NCBI GenBank assembly: GCA_905178155.1
Contig: CAJINV010000025.1
Location: forward strand, 380,475 to 402,909
Direction: 5' to 3'
Source of the DNA: Amoebophrya sp. A120
Taxonomy: Eukaryota > Sar > Dinophyceae > Syndiniales > Amoebophryaceae
DNA: 22,435 bases
Part shown: positions 8,113 to 16,466 of the stretch, piece after piece
Numbering within the stretch: the stretch's first letter is position 1
How the letters are laid out: every line of letters starts with the position of its first letter
Notes under the pieces: model-generated
Seen by the model: only the letters and a program-made list of their open reading frames with translations
Database searches by the model: none
What the model was told of the DNA's origin: nothing
Translations under genes and position numbers: made by a program

Positions 8113-9091
8113 GTATCAACCTTGAAACACTATCATGTCCGCAGCGTCTTGCCAAGGTCTTCGCCTATGTGGCACATGTGCCACCAGACGACTCCAGCAC
8201 CGACGCAGAGCTTTGAACCCCTCGCGGGGCTTCCCGCCCGTGGGCACTACGAAATTTCGTATAACGCCGTACCTGGTGGCAGGCACGCAAAAGCATCTGT
8301 CAGAGGGCATGATGCGTGATGTGTGAGACTACATTCAGCTTGCCGCTGAAGCTGCTTCACATCTAAAGACCGTGGCGCAAGTATCGATCGAAATGACGCT
8401 CGCAGCGAGAACCGCATTGGTGCAGACATCAGGAACAATAAGGAATTGATTTTGCCGGAGCTCACACAGACGCCCGCCCCCCTAGGGGACGCGTAGGCTC
8501 CTCCAGGCTCCGACGTTCACATGTTCTTGAGATGATCGCGCGGTCCTCTTGAAAGTAGACCCAGCAAATTCACAGAGGGGCGCTACACTACACTTTCCGC
8601 CCAAAGCGTTTGAGGGGATTGCTTTCCCGCTGTCTAATTATCTAAAAATGATCAGTTCTCTACGAAAGTGAAGTGTTGGAATCGGTCCAAAAATGCCTGG
8701 AAATGATGAATGCAGCGGTCGCTGTGTCGGATCGAAAAATGCGAAACATCGAATGCAAAGATGGTCGGTCTTGGGTAGTGGAAATGAGTGCCCATGTCTC
8801 GTCCACCAAAGTCGGTTTCTGTTTAAAGAAGATTTTTGAATTGATTCTAGTATGGCTCCTGCTAGAGTAGAACAGGCCACGTCTGGTGCAGTAGCCCCAC
8901 GCACCGCCTGGAGGTCCCTCTGGTGATAAGTACAGCAACACTGTGAGAGTTGTACCAGCCTGCTCTTGTGCGTATACCTCTACCACTTACCTAAAATAAC
9001 GCATCGCACTTTTTACGCAAAGATCATGTCGATGTGCAGCTACAATGTCGCACTAGGTAGAAGATCAAATTGGTAGTGACCGGAGGCGCAC
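8113..9091. other. Unassigned stretch, weak minus-strand ORF
   Basis: No supported gene. GTGGCACATGTGCCAC at 8169-8184 is a perfect 16-bp palindrome. A minus-strand frame at 8660-8986, opening at GTG, contains VLLYLSPEGPPGG, which faintly recalls the strand after the metal site of 2-oxoglutarate oxygenases. The H.D motif and distal His are not visible, and an AG/GTAAGT sequence just upstream on that strand gives no clear exon. I leave it unassigned. Confidence 0.4.
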
Positions 9092-9807
9092 TTGCAAGCA
9101 GTTTTCGCTGGGGGCGAAAGATTTGTTTCTGTTGCTGTTCGCAAACAAGATTCCGACCTGATTATCGATACGCAGACGACGTTCTTTGACGACTACCGCA
9201 TGCAGACTCTGATACCGATCACGACCCGACAAACGACTTGTGACTTACGCTATTACTATGCGGATACGATGCGGAAGGAAGATTTGTTCTTGGGCGACGT
9301 GATGAGAAATTTGTCTTGGACAAGGAGACACCGGCCTGAAACTTGTGACGCAACATTTTCGCGCGGGGATTTTTTTTTACTGGGATACATGGAAGAGAAG
9401 ATTGGAGTTTGTCATGCTGGATTTCGACGACTTGGGTTTTGGCCACCTGATTGAGAACTCGACCCAGTGCAGAGGCGACGATGTCAATTTGTGTTTGCAC
9501 TTGATAGATCCGACTCGGCTTTCGAAATCTGTGGCTCCAGTTTGGTTTGTTTGTTTCAGAGGAAACGGAAAAAAAGGCTATAGCAGAGGCGATTTCATCT
9601 TCATCCTGTGACGCTAGTTCATCTTCTGGTGAAAATTTGTATAATAATTCAGGAACAGCTGGCTCTAGTACAAGAACAGCTGCTAGTGAAGAAGATAATT
9701 CTCGCCCAGCAGAACACATCATGATAAATCTTGTGGAAGACAGGTGCTTGAAAGTCGAGGCTTTACGGGCTGCTGCGGTGGGAGGAATAAAAGCTGCGAA
9801 TTTGTAG
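9092..9807 (+). other. Possible degenerate coding region
   Basis: Three overlapping plus-strand frames are open in turn (9092-9454, 9345-9611, 9547-9807) and a 167-codon minus-strand frame covers 9219-9722. The last plus frame has a Ser-rich acidic stretch (SSSSCDASSSSGENLY) before HIMINLVEDRCLKVEALRA and a stop at 9805-9807, which looks more protein-like than its surroundings. No family is recognised, and no TIR element explains the frame changes. TTTGTCATGC-type motifs near 9408 suggest a worn element may be present. It may be a decayed gene or an exon cluster with ordinary introns. Confidence 0.25.
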
Positions 9808-9839
9808 TAAAAGGCTCAACAATAGAGACATAGCCGCGA

Positions 9840-10600
9840 TCTCTTCGGTAAGAGCTTTGGTTTGCCGTAAGACTAAGTCGTGCTCTGTTGTTCTTTCCAT
9901 GCTGCACCAATTTCTCAACGAAGAAGTAGTCGTGCACTGGTTATATATATATTCGATGCACCAATTTCAATATCGTCTATCTTCGAGTTTCATCATACAC
10001 CGTGACACTTGTTGTCACCTGCGAACTATTTTCGGTCAACCTCAACAATGATACCGCTTCGGTGACGTGAAGAATCGAATTTTGCAGTTTTGCCAAGCCG
10101 CACCGTTTCGGTCATTTCAAAAACGTTCTTGTCTAGACCTAAAATGAAAATCGGTCGTGCAGCGTATCGTGCAAAATTTTCTGTACGTGCGTATGGTGCA
10201 AAATTTTTTGTATTCTATCCGAATTATCGTGCAACTTCTGCTTTTCAACTACTTCGGTGTTGGTACTATCTTGTCCAAGGTTGACGCTGGCTATAATTTT
10301 TCACCCCGTCGGTCGTGCAACGAGATCACTCGTTTTTGCAACAGCATGTCGGTTGTTCTCGCCGTGCACAATATGTTGATTATCGTACACAATTCGTACG
10401 CAACATCCCACATCCACAACAGGACAATGTGAAGCTTTTGTTCTTCGCGGAATTATAAACGCTTCTACTTTGCCCCTACAAGTTTACATAAATCACTAAC
10501 GACGGCTGCTCATCTCACAGATATTGAATTTATATTTTATTGAAGTACTATTCACACCAAAAGAAAACGAAATTGAATATAAAATTATTGACCACGACGA
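9840..10600. other. AT-rich stretch with short TCGTGCAA repeats
   Basis: No gene seen. Variants of TCGTGCAA recur at 10155, 10166, 10231 and 10315. A 27-bp imperfect tandem pair starts at TATCGTGCAAAATTTTCTGT (10165) and TATGGTGCAAAATTTTTTGT (10192). Confidence 0.45.
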
Positions 10601-10701
10601 GACAACAAAACTAAGTACTCAAAGAAACACGAAGCGGAAGCGGTGAAGAGAAACACGCATAAGAGAAGCGGAATCGTGCGTTCCTGCTGCCCACAACAAG
10701 T

Positions 10702-10884
10702 ATGAGATGGACTGAGCGATTCAAAATCAACGGATTCAAAAATTTTCTTTCATGTTCCAAGCTTTTCCTGACTCTTGAAAAGAACAGCAGCATGGATGGG
10801 CTGTGTTCTGGGTGTTTTTTTGCGTTCGCCGAAACGTCGCCCAGAAGAGTATCAAGCGAACAAGCTAGGTCGATCTCAACTTGA
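10702..10884 (+). repeat. Inverted repeat arm with MRWTERFK ORF (copy 1)
   Basis: Sequence from about 10703 to 10750 (GAGATGGACTGAGCGATTCA, then GGATTCAAAAATTTTC) is repeated inverted at about 11562-11612. The frame starting here encodes 60 residues beginning MRWTERFK..GFKNF. Copy 2 on the other strand starts the same way. This may be a repeated short gene or an inverted repeat whose ORFs are incidental. No known family is recognised. Confidence 0.5.
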
Positions 10885-10889
10885 CTTCG

Positions 10890-11395
10890 TGACTTAGGCG
10901 TACGTGAACGCAGAAAAACCGGGAAGGGGAACAAGGCGAGTGTCTGCATTCATAAACGTGAAGAATTCGCAGAAGCAAGGGGCAACAGAGTAGGCTACAC
11001 AGCGGATACCCTCGAAGCCCAAGCCTGCCACTATTTGGCCCCAAGGCGCTTTTTTTGTTGGCATTTTTTGTTGCATTTTTTTGTTGGCATAGTAGCCCGC
11101 GCGGCCTCCGTGGACCTGGTCGAGGCTGCCGCAGGTTTACAACCTTTACGCGAGCAGGCCCAAAGGCATTCCCACCACGGCGCACCAGAAGCCGCCGGCC
11201 ATGCCCGGCGGTCGGCCCGCTTGGGTTTTGGAATGGGCCTTGGGTTGCCCTTCACATGGCTGACGCGCGTTTTTCCCGGGACACAACTTGGCGGCACTGT
11301 TGCGTCTTGTTTTTCCGATCATTTCAAGGCTTCATGCGCACGCGCTGACTTCATCCCCTACTTTGCAGCCTGTAAGTATAAAATGGCAAGTAGTT
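10890..11395. other. Unassigned stretch between inverted arms
   Basis: Nothing identifiable. There is a poly-T run with repeated TTTTGTTGGCATTTTTTG units at 11047-11091, then a GC-rich segment. Overlapping open frames on both strands follow base composition and show no recognisable domain. Confidence 0.4.
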
Positions 11396-11398
11396 GCC

Positions 11399-11612
11399 TC
11401 AAGTTGAGACCGGCCACGTTGGCCTCTTTCGTAGTCTTCGGCCTACATATTTTACTTCCATAACCCGGCGCCGACATCTCCGCCACTTACCTGAAACTGC
11501 TCCGCGCGACGCCGAATCCGGGGACGTTTTGGAGGAGTTGATGGGATGCGTTTTAGTTGAAAAAAAATTTTTGAATCGCTTGGGTTTGAATCGCTCAGTC
11601 CATCTCATAACA
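11399..11612 (-). repeat. Inverted repeat arm with MRWTERFK ORF (copy 2)
   Basis: The reverse strand from 11608 reads MRWTERFK..RFKNFF and continues to a stop at 11399 (69 residues). It matches copy 1 over its first 15 residues, then diverges into an Arg-rich, basic C-terminus. DNA similarity is clear over about 48 bp. The basic tail would suit a nucleic-acid-binding or targeting peptide, but there is no real evidence for that. Confidence 0.4.
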
Positions 11613-11639
11613 AGGTACCTAATTCATTCCCAATCTAGA

Positions 11640-12025
11640 CAACAAACACGAAGCGGAAGCGGTGAAGAGAAACACGCAATTCCTGCGGTGAACGAAGAGA
11701 AACGCGTGCGCTCCGGCCGCCCACAAGGTACCTACTTGATTCCCAATCTAGGCATTGCATTTTTCCAGACATCTCATGCTCGGCATCACAGATGATAGCT
11801 AGGACTAGGTCGCGCAGCACCAGCGCGAACCTCGTGAGCGCCAGAATGGGTTACTAACCACCTCTGTGGCCCCATTTTTGTTCTCCCGTGGCCAGCCCTT
11901 GCCTACAAAAATGGACGACACCGGGGGAGCACAGGAGACGCGCAGCCAATGCCCACGCCGATGTCGGTGCGCAATCAATCTGGAGAGGGAGGCGAAGATG
12001 GCGCGCGCATGCTAGAGAAGCACGC
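11640..12025 (+). repeat. Dispersed repeat R3, copy 1
   Basis: Contains AAGCGGAAGCGGTGAAGAGA (also near 10635 and, diverged, 13420), CCCACAAGGTACCTA (also 15580), and AGGTCGCGCAGCACCAGCGC then GAACCTCGTGAGC, which recurs at 16541 and interrupted at 15673/15940. The tail (CCAATGCCCACGCCGATG, GGAGGCGAAGATGGCGC) matches 16730-16800. It provides the unoccupied comparison site for A8. Near 11760 it has an extra stretch resembling a worn family A end. Confidence 0.8.
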
Positions 12026-12898
12026 ACTATCAAAGGAGCAACTAAATCACTTCACATCTGAATCATAGGGCCAAAAAAAAAAATTTTTGAGTATTAATAT
12101 AGCTTAGCATGAAGAAATGACTTCAGTTGTATGCACATGATGACGATGCGAATATGCCACCAGAATGGCAGTTTTGAAGGCTCAAATGAAGAGCTTTGAT
12201 TTTGAACTAGATAGTTGATAGCTGCAGGACGATCTAGATAAGTAGCTAGCTGAAGATCATGGTTTATTTGATGAAAAAACAAAGAATATTAGAAGGATTT
12301 CGCCTTGTGGCTTCCGGCCGGCAGCCTCTCGCCAAGCTGGAGCGAGGAGCTGCTACGCCTCCAATGTGGAGAGCTGCTGGGAGACATAAACCGCCAATGA
12401 GCCGAAGAGCTGGCACTCCGTGACGAAGCAGCCCAACGGATTCGGAGCTGGTACTCCGTGACGAAGCAGGCCAACGGATTCGCCCGAATCCGTTGGGCTG
12501 CTTCGTCACGGAGTTCCAGCCCTCCGGCAGAAGAAGCACACATTCTTCCCCGCAGAGCTCCACGTTGGCGACGTCCCAGCTCCTCCAGCCTGGCGGGAGG
12601 CTGCCTGCCGGAAGCCACCAGGCGAAATCCCTTTACTTTTCTTTGTTTTTTCATTAAATAAACCATGATCTTCAGCTACTTATTTAACTAGATCTTCCTG
12701 CAGCTATCAACTACCTAGTTTAATTAAGAAGCTCAACAGCAGAGCCTTCTTCTGCCGTACCTGGTTTGCATTCTGCATCATATCAACGCAATCATTCATA
12801 AGTGAAAGCCACATGATTTGTTACTTGAAATACATTAAAAAAATTTTTTTTTTGGCCCTATGATTCAGATGTGAAGTGATTCATTTGCTCCTTTGATA
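12026..12898. mobile_element. Family I foldback element, 873 bp
   Basis: Almost the whole element is one inverted repeat. The outer TIR is TATCAAAGGAGCAACTAAAT on the left and TCATTTGCTCCTTTGATA on the right, then TTCACATCTGAATCATAGGG with its complement, then poly-A/T. Inner arms pair TTGATAGCTGCAGGA with TCCTGCAGCTATCAA and GGCTTCCGGCCGGCAG with CTGCCTGCCGGAAGCC. The tip is CCAACGGATTCG-CC-CGAATCCGTTGG at 12471-12496. Two 38-bp direct units start at 12407 and 12445 beside the tip. The flanks share GCAC next to both ends. No transposase frame is seen; the two long ORF sets are arm shadows of each other. Confidence 0.93.
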
Positions 12899-13443
12899 GC
12901 ACGCGCGGCTTGTTTACTCATCTTGACGCGAATATATATAATTTAGCGAGCTCGTGGCCCCTCTCTCCGGCGACGCAGTGGCCCGCCACTGCCCGCTAGC
13001 GACCTCTGTTGGGGAGGGTTCGGGACTTGTTGCAGCCTCTGTTGCACCCGGCGCTGCGACCTCTCGGCGCAGTGCTGGAGCACGGTTCGACCCACGTCTG
13101 TGGGCGGACAAGTGCGACGCCCGCAGCCACCTCTGTGGCGCGGACGTCGCGGCGCGGTCCCTGCTGCACGCCTCGCTACTGTATCTAGTAGCACAAAAGA
13201 CGCTGCGAAGCAGCGCAGATACACTTTATACAGAGCCGGAGTTGTTCCACCACTGTGAAGGGTGTCGTGGCCTTTTGTTGAGAACATACGGACTAGAGCA
13301 GCGGCCCCATGCGGCCGCAGAACTGCGGGGATTTGGGAAGTAGTTTGTGTTCGCCTCACGATGATCACCAAGATGCTACCCAAGTCACATCATGGATCAG
13401 GTACCAACAGGGCGGAAGCCGAAGCGGTGAAGAGAAACACGCA
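12899..13443 (+). repeat. Dispersed repeat R2, copy 1
   Basis: 12930-13112 matches 17951-18166 (TCCGGCGACG, CCCGCTAGCGACCTCTG, TGCAGCCTCTGTTGCACCCG). 13076-13440 matches 21797-22165 (GGACGTCGCGGCGCGGTCCC, AAAAGACGCTGCGAAG, TCATGGATC, AGGTACCAACAGGGCGGAAG). It includes one R1 motif at 13070-13112. The first part of the possible membrane-protein gene lies in its downstream portion. Confidence 0.82.
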
Positions 13444-15642
13444 TTACGTATCAAATGTAAAAATGTCTGGGTCTGGAAGATTCTAAACCTGTAATGCTGT
13501 CTCTGGATTCTAAAAAATTTGTATTGCATGACCAGCAAAAGGACTCCAGTTTGTGCTACGTGAAGAGGGCATTTCTCATGCGGTAGAGGCACCACAAAGT
13601 CCTCTGAAAATCTGTGATGCTAGGGCATGCATCACAGACATCATCGGCCATTCAAAATATGCATGACAAACCTGGCAATCTTCCAGACCCAGACACTTTT
13701 GCAATGGATAGGTGGGCGCGACCTGCCACCCGGTGGGGCGGGAGGAATTCGACGTGCCTCCACCAGCACTATCAAGTGTAAAAGTGTCTGGGTCTGGAAG
13801 ATTGCAACTTGTCATGCTAAATCTGAAGCATGCAAAAATTTGTTTTGCATGAGTGCCAAAAGCTGTCCGCTTTTGACCAAGTTGAGAGGGAGTTTCTCAT
13901 GCAGGAAAGGCATGATAGAGCCCTCAAAGAATCTGTCATGCTGGGTCTCGCATTCCAGACCTCATGAGTCATGGAAAACCTGCATCACAAATCTTGTATT
14001 TTTCCAGACCCAGACATTTTTACATTTGATATTACGAATACCAAAACGAAAACCGAACTTCAAGATATCAAAGTGAAAAAAGCCCCCACCCCATATTCAA
14101 AAGACGATTTGTGTTGGTGGATTCGTGTACTACGCAAATGAGCTTTGTAATTGCAGCAAGAGCTTGTCTGCATATAATTCTATAGCCCATTTGGGTGCTG
14201 CGCGCCCGGCTAGCAGCTGAGCATGTGAAACAAGGCTGACATATTAGGCGAAAACGCATGACAGACTCGCTGAACAATGCGCCACAAGGGTTCCGCTTGC
14301 CTTGTACGCAAGACAAAGCATCGCAAATTTTCCTCTCGATGTGGGGACGGGGGTGGATTTTTCCTTACGATACGCGACTCGCTTTCTCCGCGGCCTGCAT
14401 ATGAACTGCAAAAGTATCGTATAAATGCATGACAAATTCCCTCAGCATGAGATTGAGCAATTAAAATTTGTAAGTATATGCGTATGTGACTTAACAAAAA
14501 GATTTGTAATGCATGACTGCAATACGAGTACGATACTTTTGCACAGGATTGCTTTCTATAGTTAGAACTCCGCGCCAGCTCCTTCACGACGATCGAACTG
14601 TCCTATCCTGTGCAAAAGTATCGGATTCGTATTGCAGTCATGCATTACAACAAATCTTTTTGTTAAGGTAAATCAGCATTGCAAATCAGTCAGGGTAGAG
14701 GAGCAATCCTCGGGCACATAGATAACAAAACGCTGCACATCTGAAAGAGTTTTTTTGAAAGAAGAAAAGAACAGACGTGCACCATCAGAAGTGTAGTGCT
14801 GGCGGTAGCACTTGTGCTGCACCATCAGAAGTGCGTAACTCGCATGCCGGGCGTGCCATGTCAGGATGTCAGGATAACGCAGAAGCTCAGTCAGTCAGTC
14901 AGCATTGCAAATTTTATCTCTCATGCTGAGAAATGCACTTATACGAGTACGATACTTGTGTAGTTCATATGTCCGGCGGGAAAATATCGATATGAGAGTG
15001 CAAAAAAACAACTCGATCTCCACGTACTACCCAGCTGCAGCCGCCCGGGACGAGAGTGCGGCTCTACTGCTGAGCGCGGAAGATAACGCAGTGGGACAGC
15101 ACGTTGAACAGGAGACGGAAAATGTTGAAAAAACCCCCGCCCACGGGGGCTGTTGCCAAGACTGCTGCACGAAAAAGTGCGTGCTCATCCTTCTCCTCAT
15201 ATTTCTCGTTCTCGCAGGCGGTGCTTGCGTTTTAATTTTCGTTCCCTGGTTCGACGTATCAAATGTAAAAATGTCTGGGTCTGGAAGGATGCGAACTTGT
15301 GATGCTGTCTTCGGATTCTAAAAAAATCTGTATTGCATGACAAGCAATTATAGGGCTCCAGTTTGTGCTTCGCGGGAGGGCATTTGTCATGCGGAATAGG
15401 CATCAAGAGGGCCTCTAAAGCTCTGTGATCATGCTAGGTCATGCATTCCAGACCTCATAGGTCATGGAAAACCTGCATCACAAGTCTTGCAACCTTCAAG
15501 ACCCAGACATATTTGCAATCCATACGACGGTTGGAGTGAATCTTTGTACACGAGATGGAGAGGAGGTGCGTTCCTGTCGCCCACAAGGTACCTAATTCAT
15601 TCTCATATTCTAAGCATAAGGCACTCCAGATCGGTCACATAA
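13309..15642 (+). CDS. Possible single-pass membrane protein with five element-derived introns
   Basis: Exons 13309-13448, 14037-14065, 14378-14399, 14554-14603, 14975-15256 and 15530-15642 join in one frame from ATG to TAA, 211 residues. Each junction is a TIR element; three have perfect TSDs (TTACG, TGTCC, CGACG). The middle is basic (IPKRKPNFKTRFLRG). Residues 139-149 form a Cys cluster (GCCQDCCTKKC), directly followed by a hydrophobic span of about 25 residues (VLILLLIFLVLAGGACVLIF), so it is probably a membrane anchor with palmitoylation-type cysteines. The N-terminal exon and the last part from about 15565 lie in dispersed repeats, so the true ends may differ. An alternative is an in-frame start at 14992 within the best exon. 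No family is recognised. Confidence is highest for 14975-15256. Confidence 0.5.
13449..13710 (+). mobile_element. Family A element A5 (left part of composite)
   Basis: TIRs are left TATCAAATGTAAAAATGTCT then GGGTCTGGAAG, right TTCCAGACCCAGACACTTTT then GCAATGGATA. The interior is of the A2/A7 subfamily (GGATTCTAAAAAATTTGTAT, GTGAAGAGGGCA). Confidence 0.93.
13770..14031 (+). mobile_element. Family A element A6 (right part of composite)
   Basis: TIRs are left TATCAAGTGTAAAAGTGTCT, right CCAGACCCAGACATTTTTAC then ATTTGATA. The interior is nearly identical in layout to A4, with AAAAGCTGTCCGCTTTTGAC, GAGAGGGAGTTTCTCATGCA and GGAAAGGCATGAT. It therefore belongs to a different subfamily from A5, so the composite is not a tandem duplication. 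Confidence 0.93.
14066..14372. mobile_element. Family E element E4
   Basis: The left end is TATCAAAGTGAAAAAAGCCC then CCACCCCATAT; the right end is GGGGACGGGGGTGGATTTTT then CCTTACGATA. The flanks CAAGA (14061-14065) and CGCGA (14373-14377) match at only 3 of 5, so the insertion is old or the flank altered. Joining AAG A to CT CGC keeps the frame of the membrane-protein candidate. Confidence 0.85.
14400..14548. mobile_element. Family C element C3
   Basis: The left TIR is TATGAACTGCAAAAGTATCG; the right TIR is CGATACTTTTGCACAGGA. About 149 bp, as in C1 and C2. The flanks CTGCA and TTGCT share only TGC at offset, so the TSD is poorly kept. Its right half (AAAAAGATTTGTAATGCATG) is the reverse complement of the left half of C4, 50 bp downstream. 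Confidence 0.85.
14604..14969. mobile_element. Family C element C4, expanded
   Basis: The left TIR is TATCCTGTGCAAAAGTATCG; the right TIR is CGAGTACGATACTTGTGTAG then TTCATA. The TSD is TGTCC (14599-14603 and 14970-14974). At 366 bp it is more than twice C1-C3. The extra middle holds two GCACCATCAGAAGTG copies about 46 bp apart (near 14778 and 14824) and a TCAG microsatellite at 14887-14902. Orientation is opposite to C3. Confidence 0.88.
15257..15524 (+). mobile_element. Family A element A7
   Basis: The left TIR is TATCAAATGTAAAAATGTCT then GGGTCTGGAAG; the right TIR is diverged, TTCAAGACCCAGACATATTT then GCAATCCATA. The TSD is CGACG (15252-15256 and 15525-15529). Splicing joins TTC GAC G to GT TGG AGT after the predicted membrane span. 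Confidence 0.94.
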
Positions 15643-15995
15643 TTCTAGGCATCAACTGCACAAATAGGACTAGGTCGTATGGATTGCAAAAATGTCTGGG
15701 TCTGGAAGAATGCAAGTTTGTCATGCTTGTCTGGCATGGCTCGAAAATCTGTGTTGCATAGGCGCGAAAAGGCCCTCTTGCCTGTCATGCAAAAACCCAG
15801 TTTGCCTTTGCCATGCGGAATACGTAAGACATGGCAGCCAAAAAATTTGTCATGCGTAGGTGCGTATTGCAGTGCGTCTACCATTCACTTTTAGCATTAC
15901 AAGTTTCCAGACCCAAACATTTTTACATTTGATAGGTCGCCAGACATCACCACCAGCGCGAAGAACCTCGTGAGCCCTGGGGGTATTGTGCGGGA
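15565..15995 (+). repeat. Dispersed repeat R3, copy 2, interrupted by A8
   Basis: GTGCGTTCCTGTCGCCCACA then AGGTACCTAATTCATTCTCA to CAAATAGGACTAGGTCG (15677) resumes after A8 at 15940 (ACCAGCGCGAAGAACCTCGT). The sequence matches copy 1 (11700-11840) and copy 3 (16467-16580), both lacking the element. Confidence 0.85.
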
Positions 15996-16253
15996 TATCC
16001 CACGAAAAAACTGTTTTACTGTGATGATCTTGCAAGATCTGCATCACAGGTTTGTATACACATGACACAGAAAATTTGCATTGTGCGCTTCCCAAGGGAA
16101 AACACGCTAAAAAATCCAATGTCTTGCAGGCGTAGCAAGACAAATCGTTCCGTGCTCCATTCTCTGCATCACAAGTTCACAGTGAAACAGTTTTTTCTTG
16201 CGATACGGGAGCAAAACAAAGTGAAGTGGAAATATCAAAGCGACGCAAGCTGT
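15590..16253 (+). CDS. Possible reading frame across R3 with element introns A8 and H2
   Basis: A frame reading ...SYSKHKALQIGHIILGINC TNRTRS up to 15677 joins across A8 to PDITTSAKNLVSPGGIV (15940-15995) and across H2 to QNKVKWKYQSDASC (16211-16253) without a stop; both junctions have perfect TSDs. The same protein-level stretch recurs in R3 copy 3 (SYSKHNALQIDHILG...TNRTTRS) and their small length differences look like multiples of three, which hints at coding selection. The 5' end is unknown, and the frame overlaps the last exon of the membrane-protein candidate in another frame, so at least one of the two models is wrong there. No known domain. Confidence 0.35.
15678..15934 (+). mobile_element. 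Family A element A8, with empty sites in window
   Basis: The left TIR is TATGGATTGCAAAAATGTCT then GGGTCTGGAAG; the right TIR is CCAGACCCAAACATTTTTAC then ATTTGATA. The TSD is GGTCG (15673-15677 and 15935-15939). Copies 1 and 3 of R3 read ACTAGGTCGCGCAGCACC with no element, so they are natural empty sites. The subfamily is as A3 (GTCATGCTTGTCTGGCATG). Confidence 0.95.
15996..16205. mobile_element. Family H element H2
   Basis: TIRs are left TATCCCACGAAAAAACTGTT then TTACTGTGATG, right CACAGTGAAACAGTTTTTTC then TTGCGATA. The TSD is CGGGA (15991-15995 and 16206-16210). It is a 210-bp partner of H1 in inverse orientation. Confidence 0.94.
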
Positions 16254-16466
16254 TATCCCACGAAAAAAGTGTTACAGTTACACATTTGTTGTCAATTCCG
16301 CAACACAAATTTTCTCTGCATGAGAGAGAAAACTTGTAATGCGAAGATCATAAGGGAAAACAGGAAGGAAAGGAGGCTCCGAAGCATTTCCTGCATGAGA
16401 AAGGTTGTCTCTGTTGCCAGTCTTGCATGACAATGTGTAACTGTTGTAACACTTTTTTCTTCTATA
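16254..16466. mobile_element. Family F element F2, no matching TSD
   Basis: TIRs are left TATCCCACGAAAAAAGTGTT then ACAGTTACACA, right TGTGTAACTGTTGTAACACT then TTTTTCTTCTATA. The flanks are GCTGT and ATTCA, which do not match, and the right end abuts R3 copy 3 (AATTCATTCTCATATTC). The right tip CTATA replaces the usual CGATA. The element likely lost its original right flank by recombination. Confidence 0.85.

Larger units (their letters stand above)
13449..14031 (+). mobile_element. Composite: A5 + 59-bp cargo + A6, outer TSD TTACG
   Basis: Two family A elements, A5 (13449-13710) and A6 (13770-14031), lie in the same orientation around 59 bp of GC-rich sequence (13711-13769). TTACG directly precedes A5 (13444-13448) and directly follows A6 (14032-14036). 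The inner flanks do not match: GGTGG follows A5 and AGCAC precedes A6. The simplest reading is that the whole 583-bp unit inserted once, using the outer ends. Confidence 0.8.

Noticed and set aside
8660-8986. Minus-strand 2-oxoglutarate oxygenase fragment
   Set aside because: Only a YLSPEGPPGG-like strand is visible; no HxD motif, distal His or Arg is found.
9219-9722. 167-codon minus-strand ORF
   Set aside because: Plus-strand frames in the same place look equally protein-like, and neither matches a known family.
13080-13095. tRNA gene suggested by GGTTCGACCC
   Set aside because: No acceptor stem, anticodon arm or A-box can be drawn around it.
13449-14031. LTR retrotransposon with A5 and A6 as LTRs
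   Set aside because: A5 and A6 are different subfamilies with their own TIRs, and the interior is only 59 bp.
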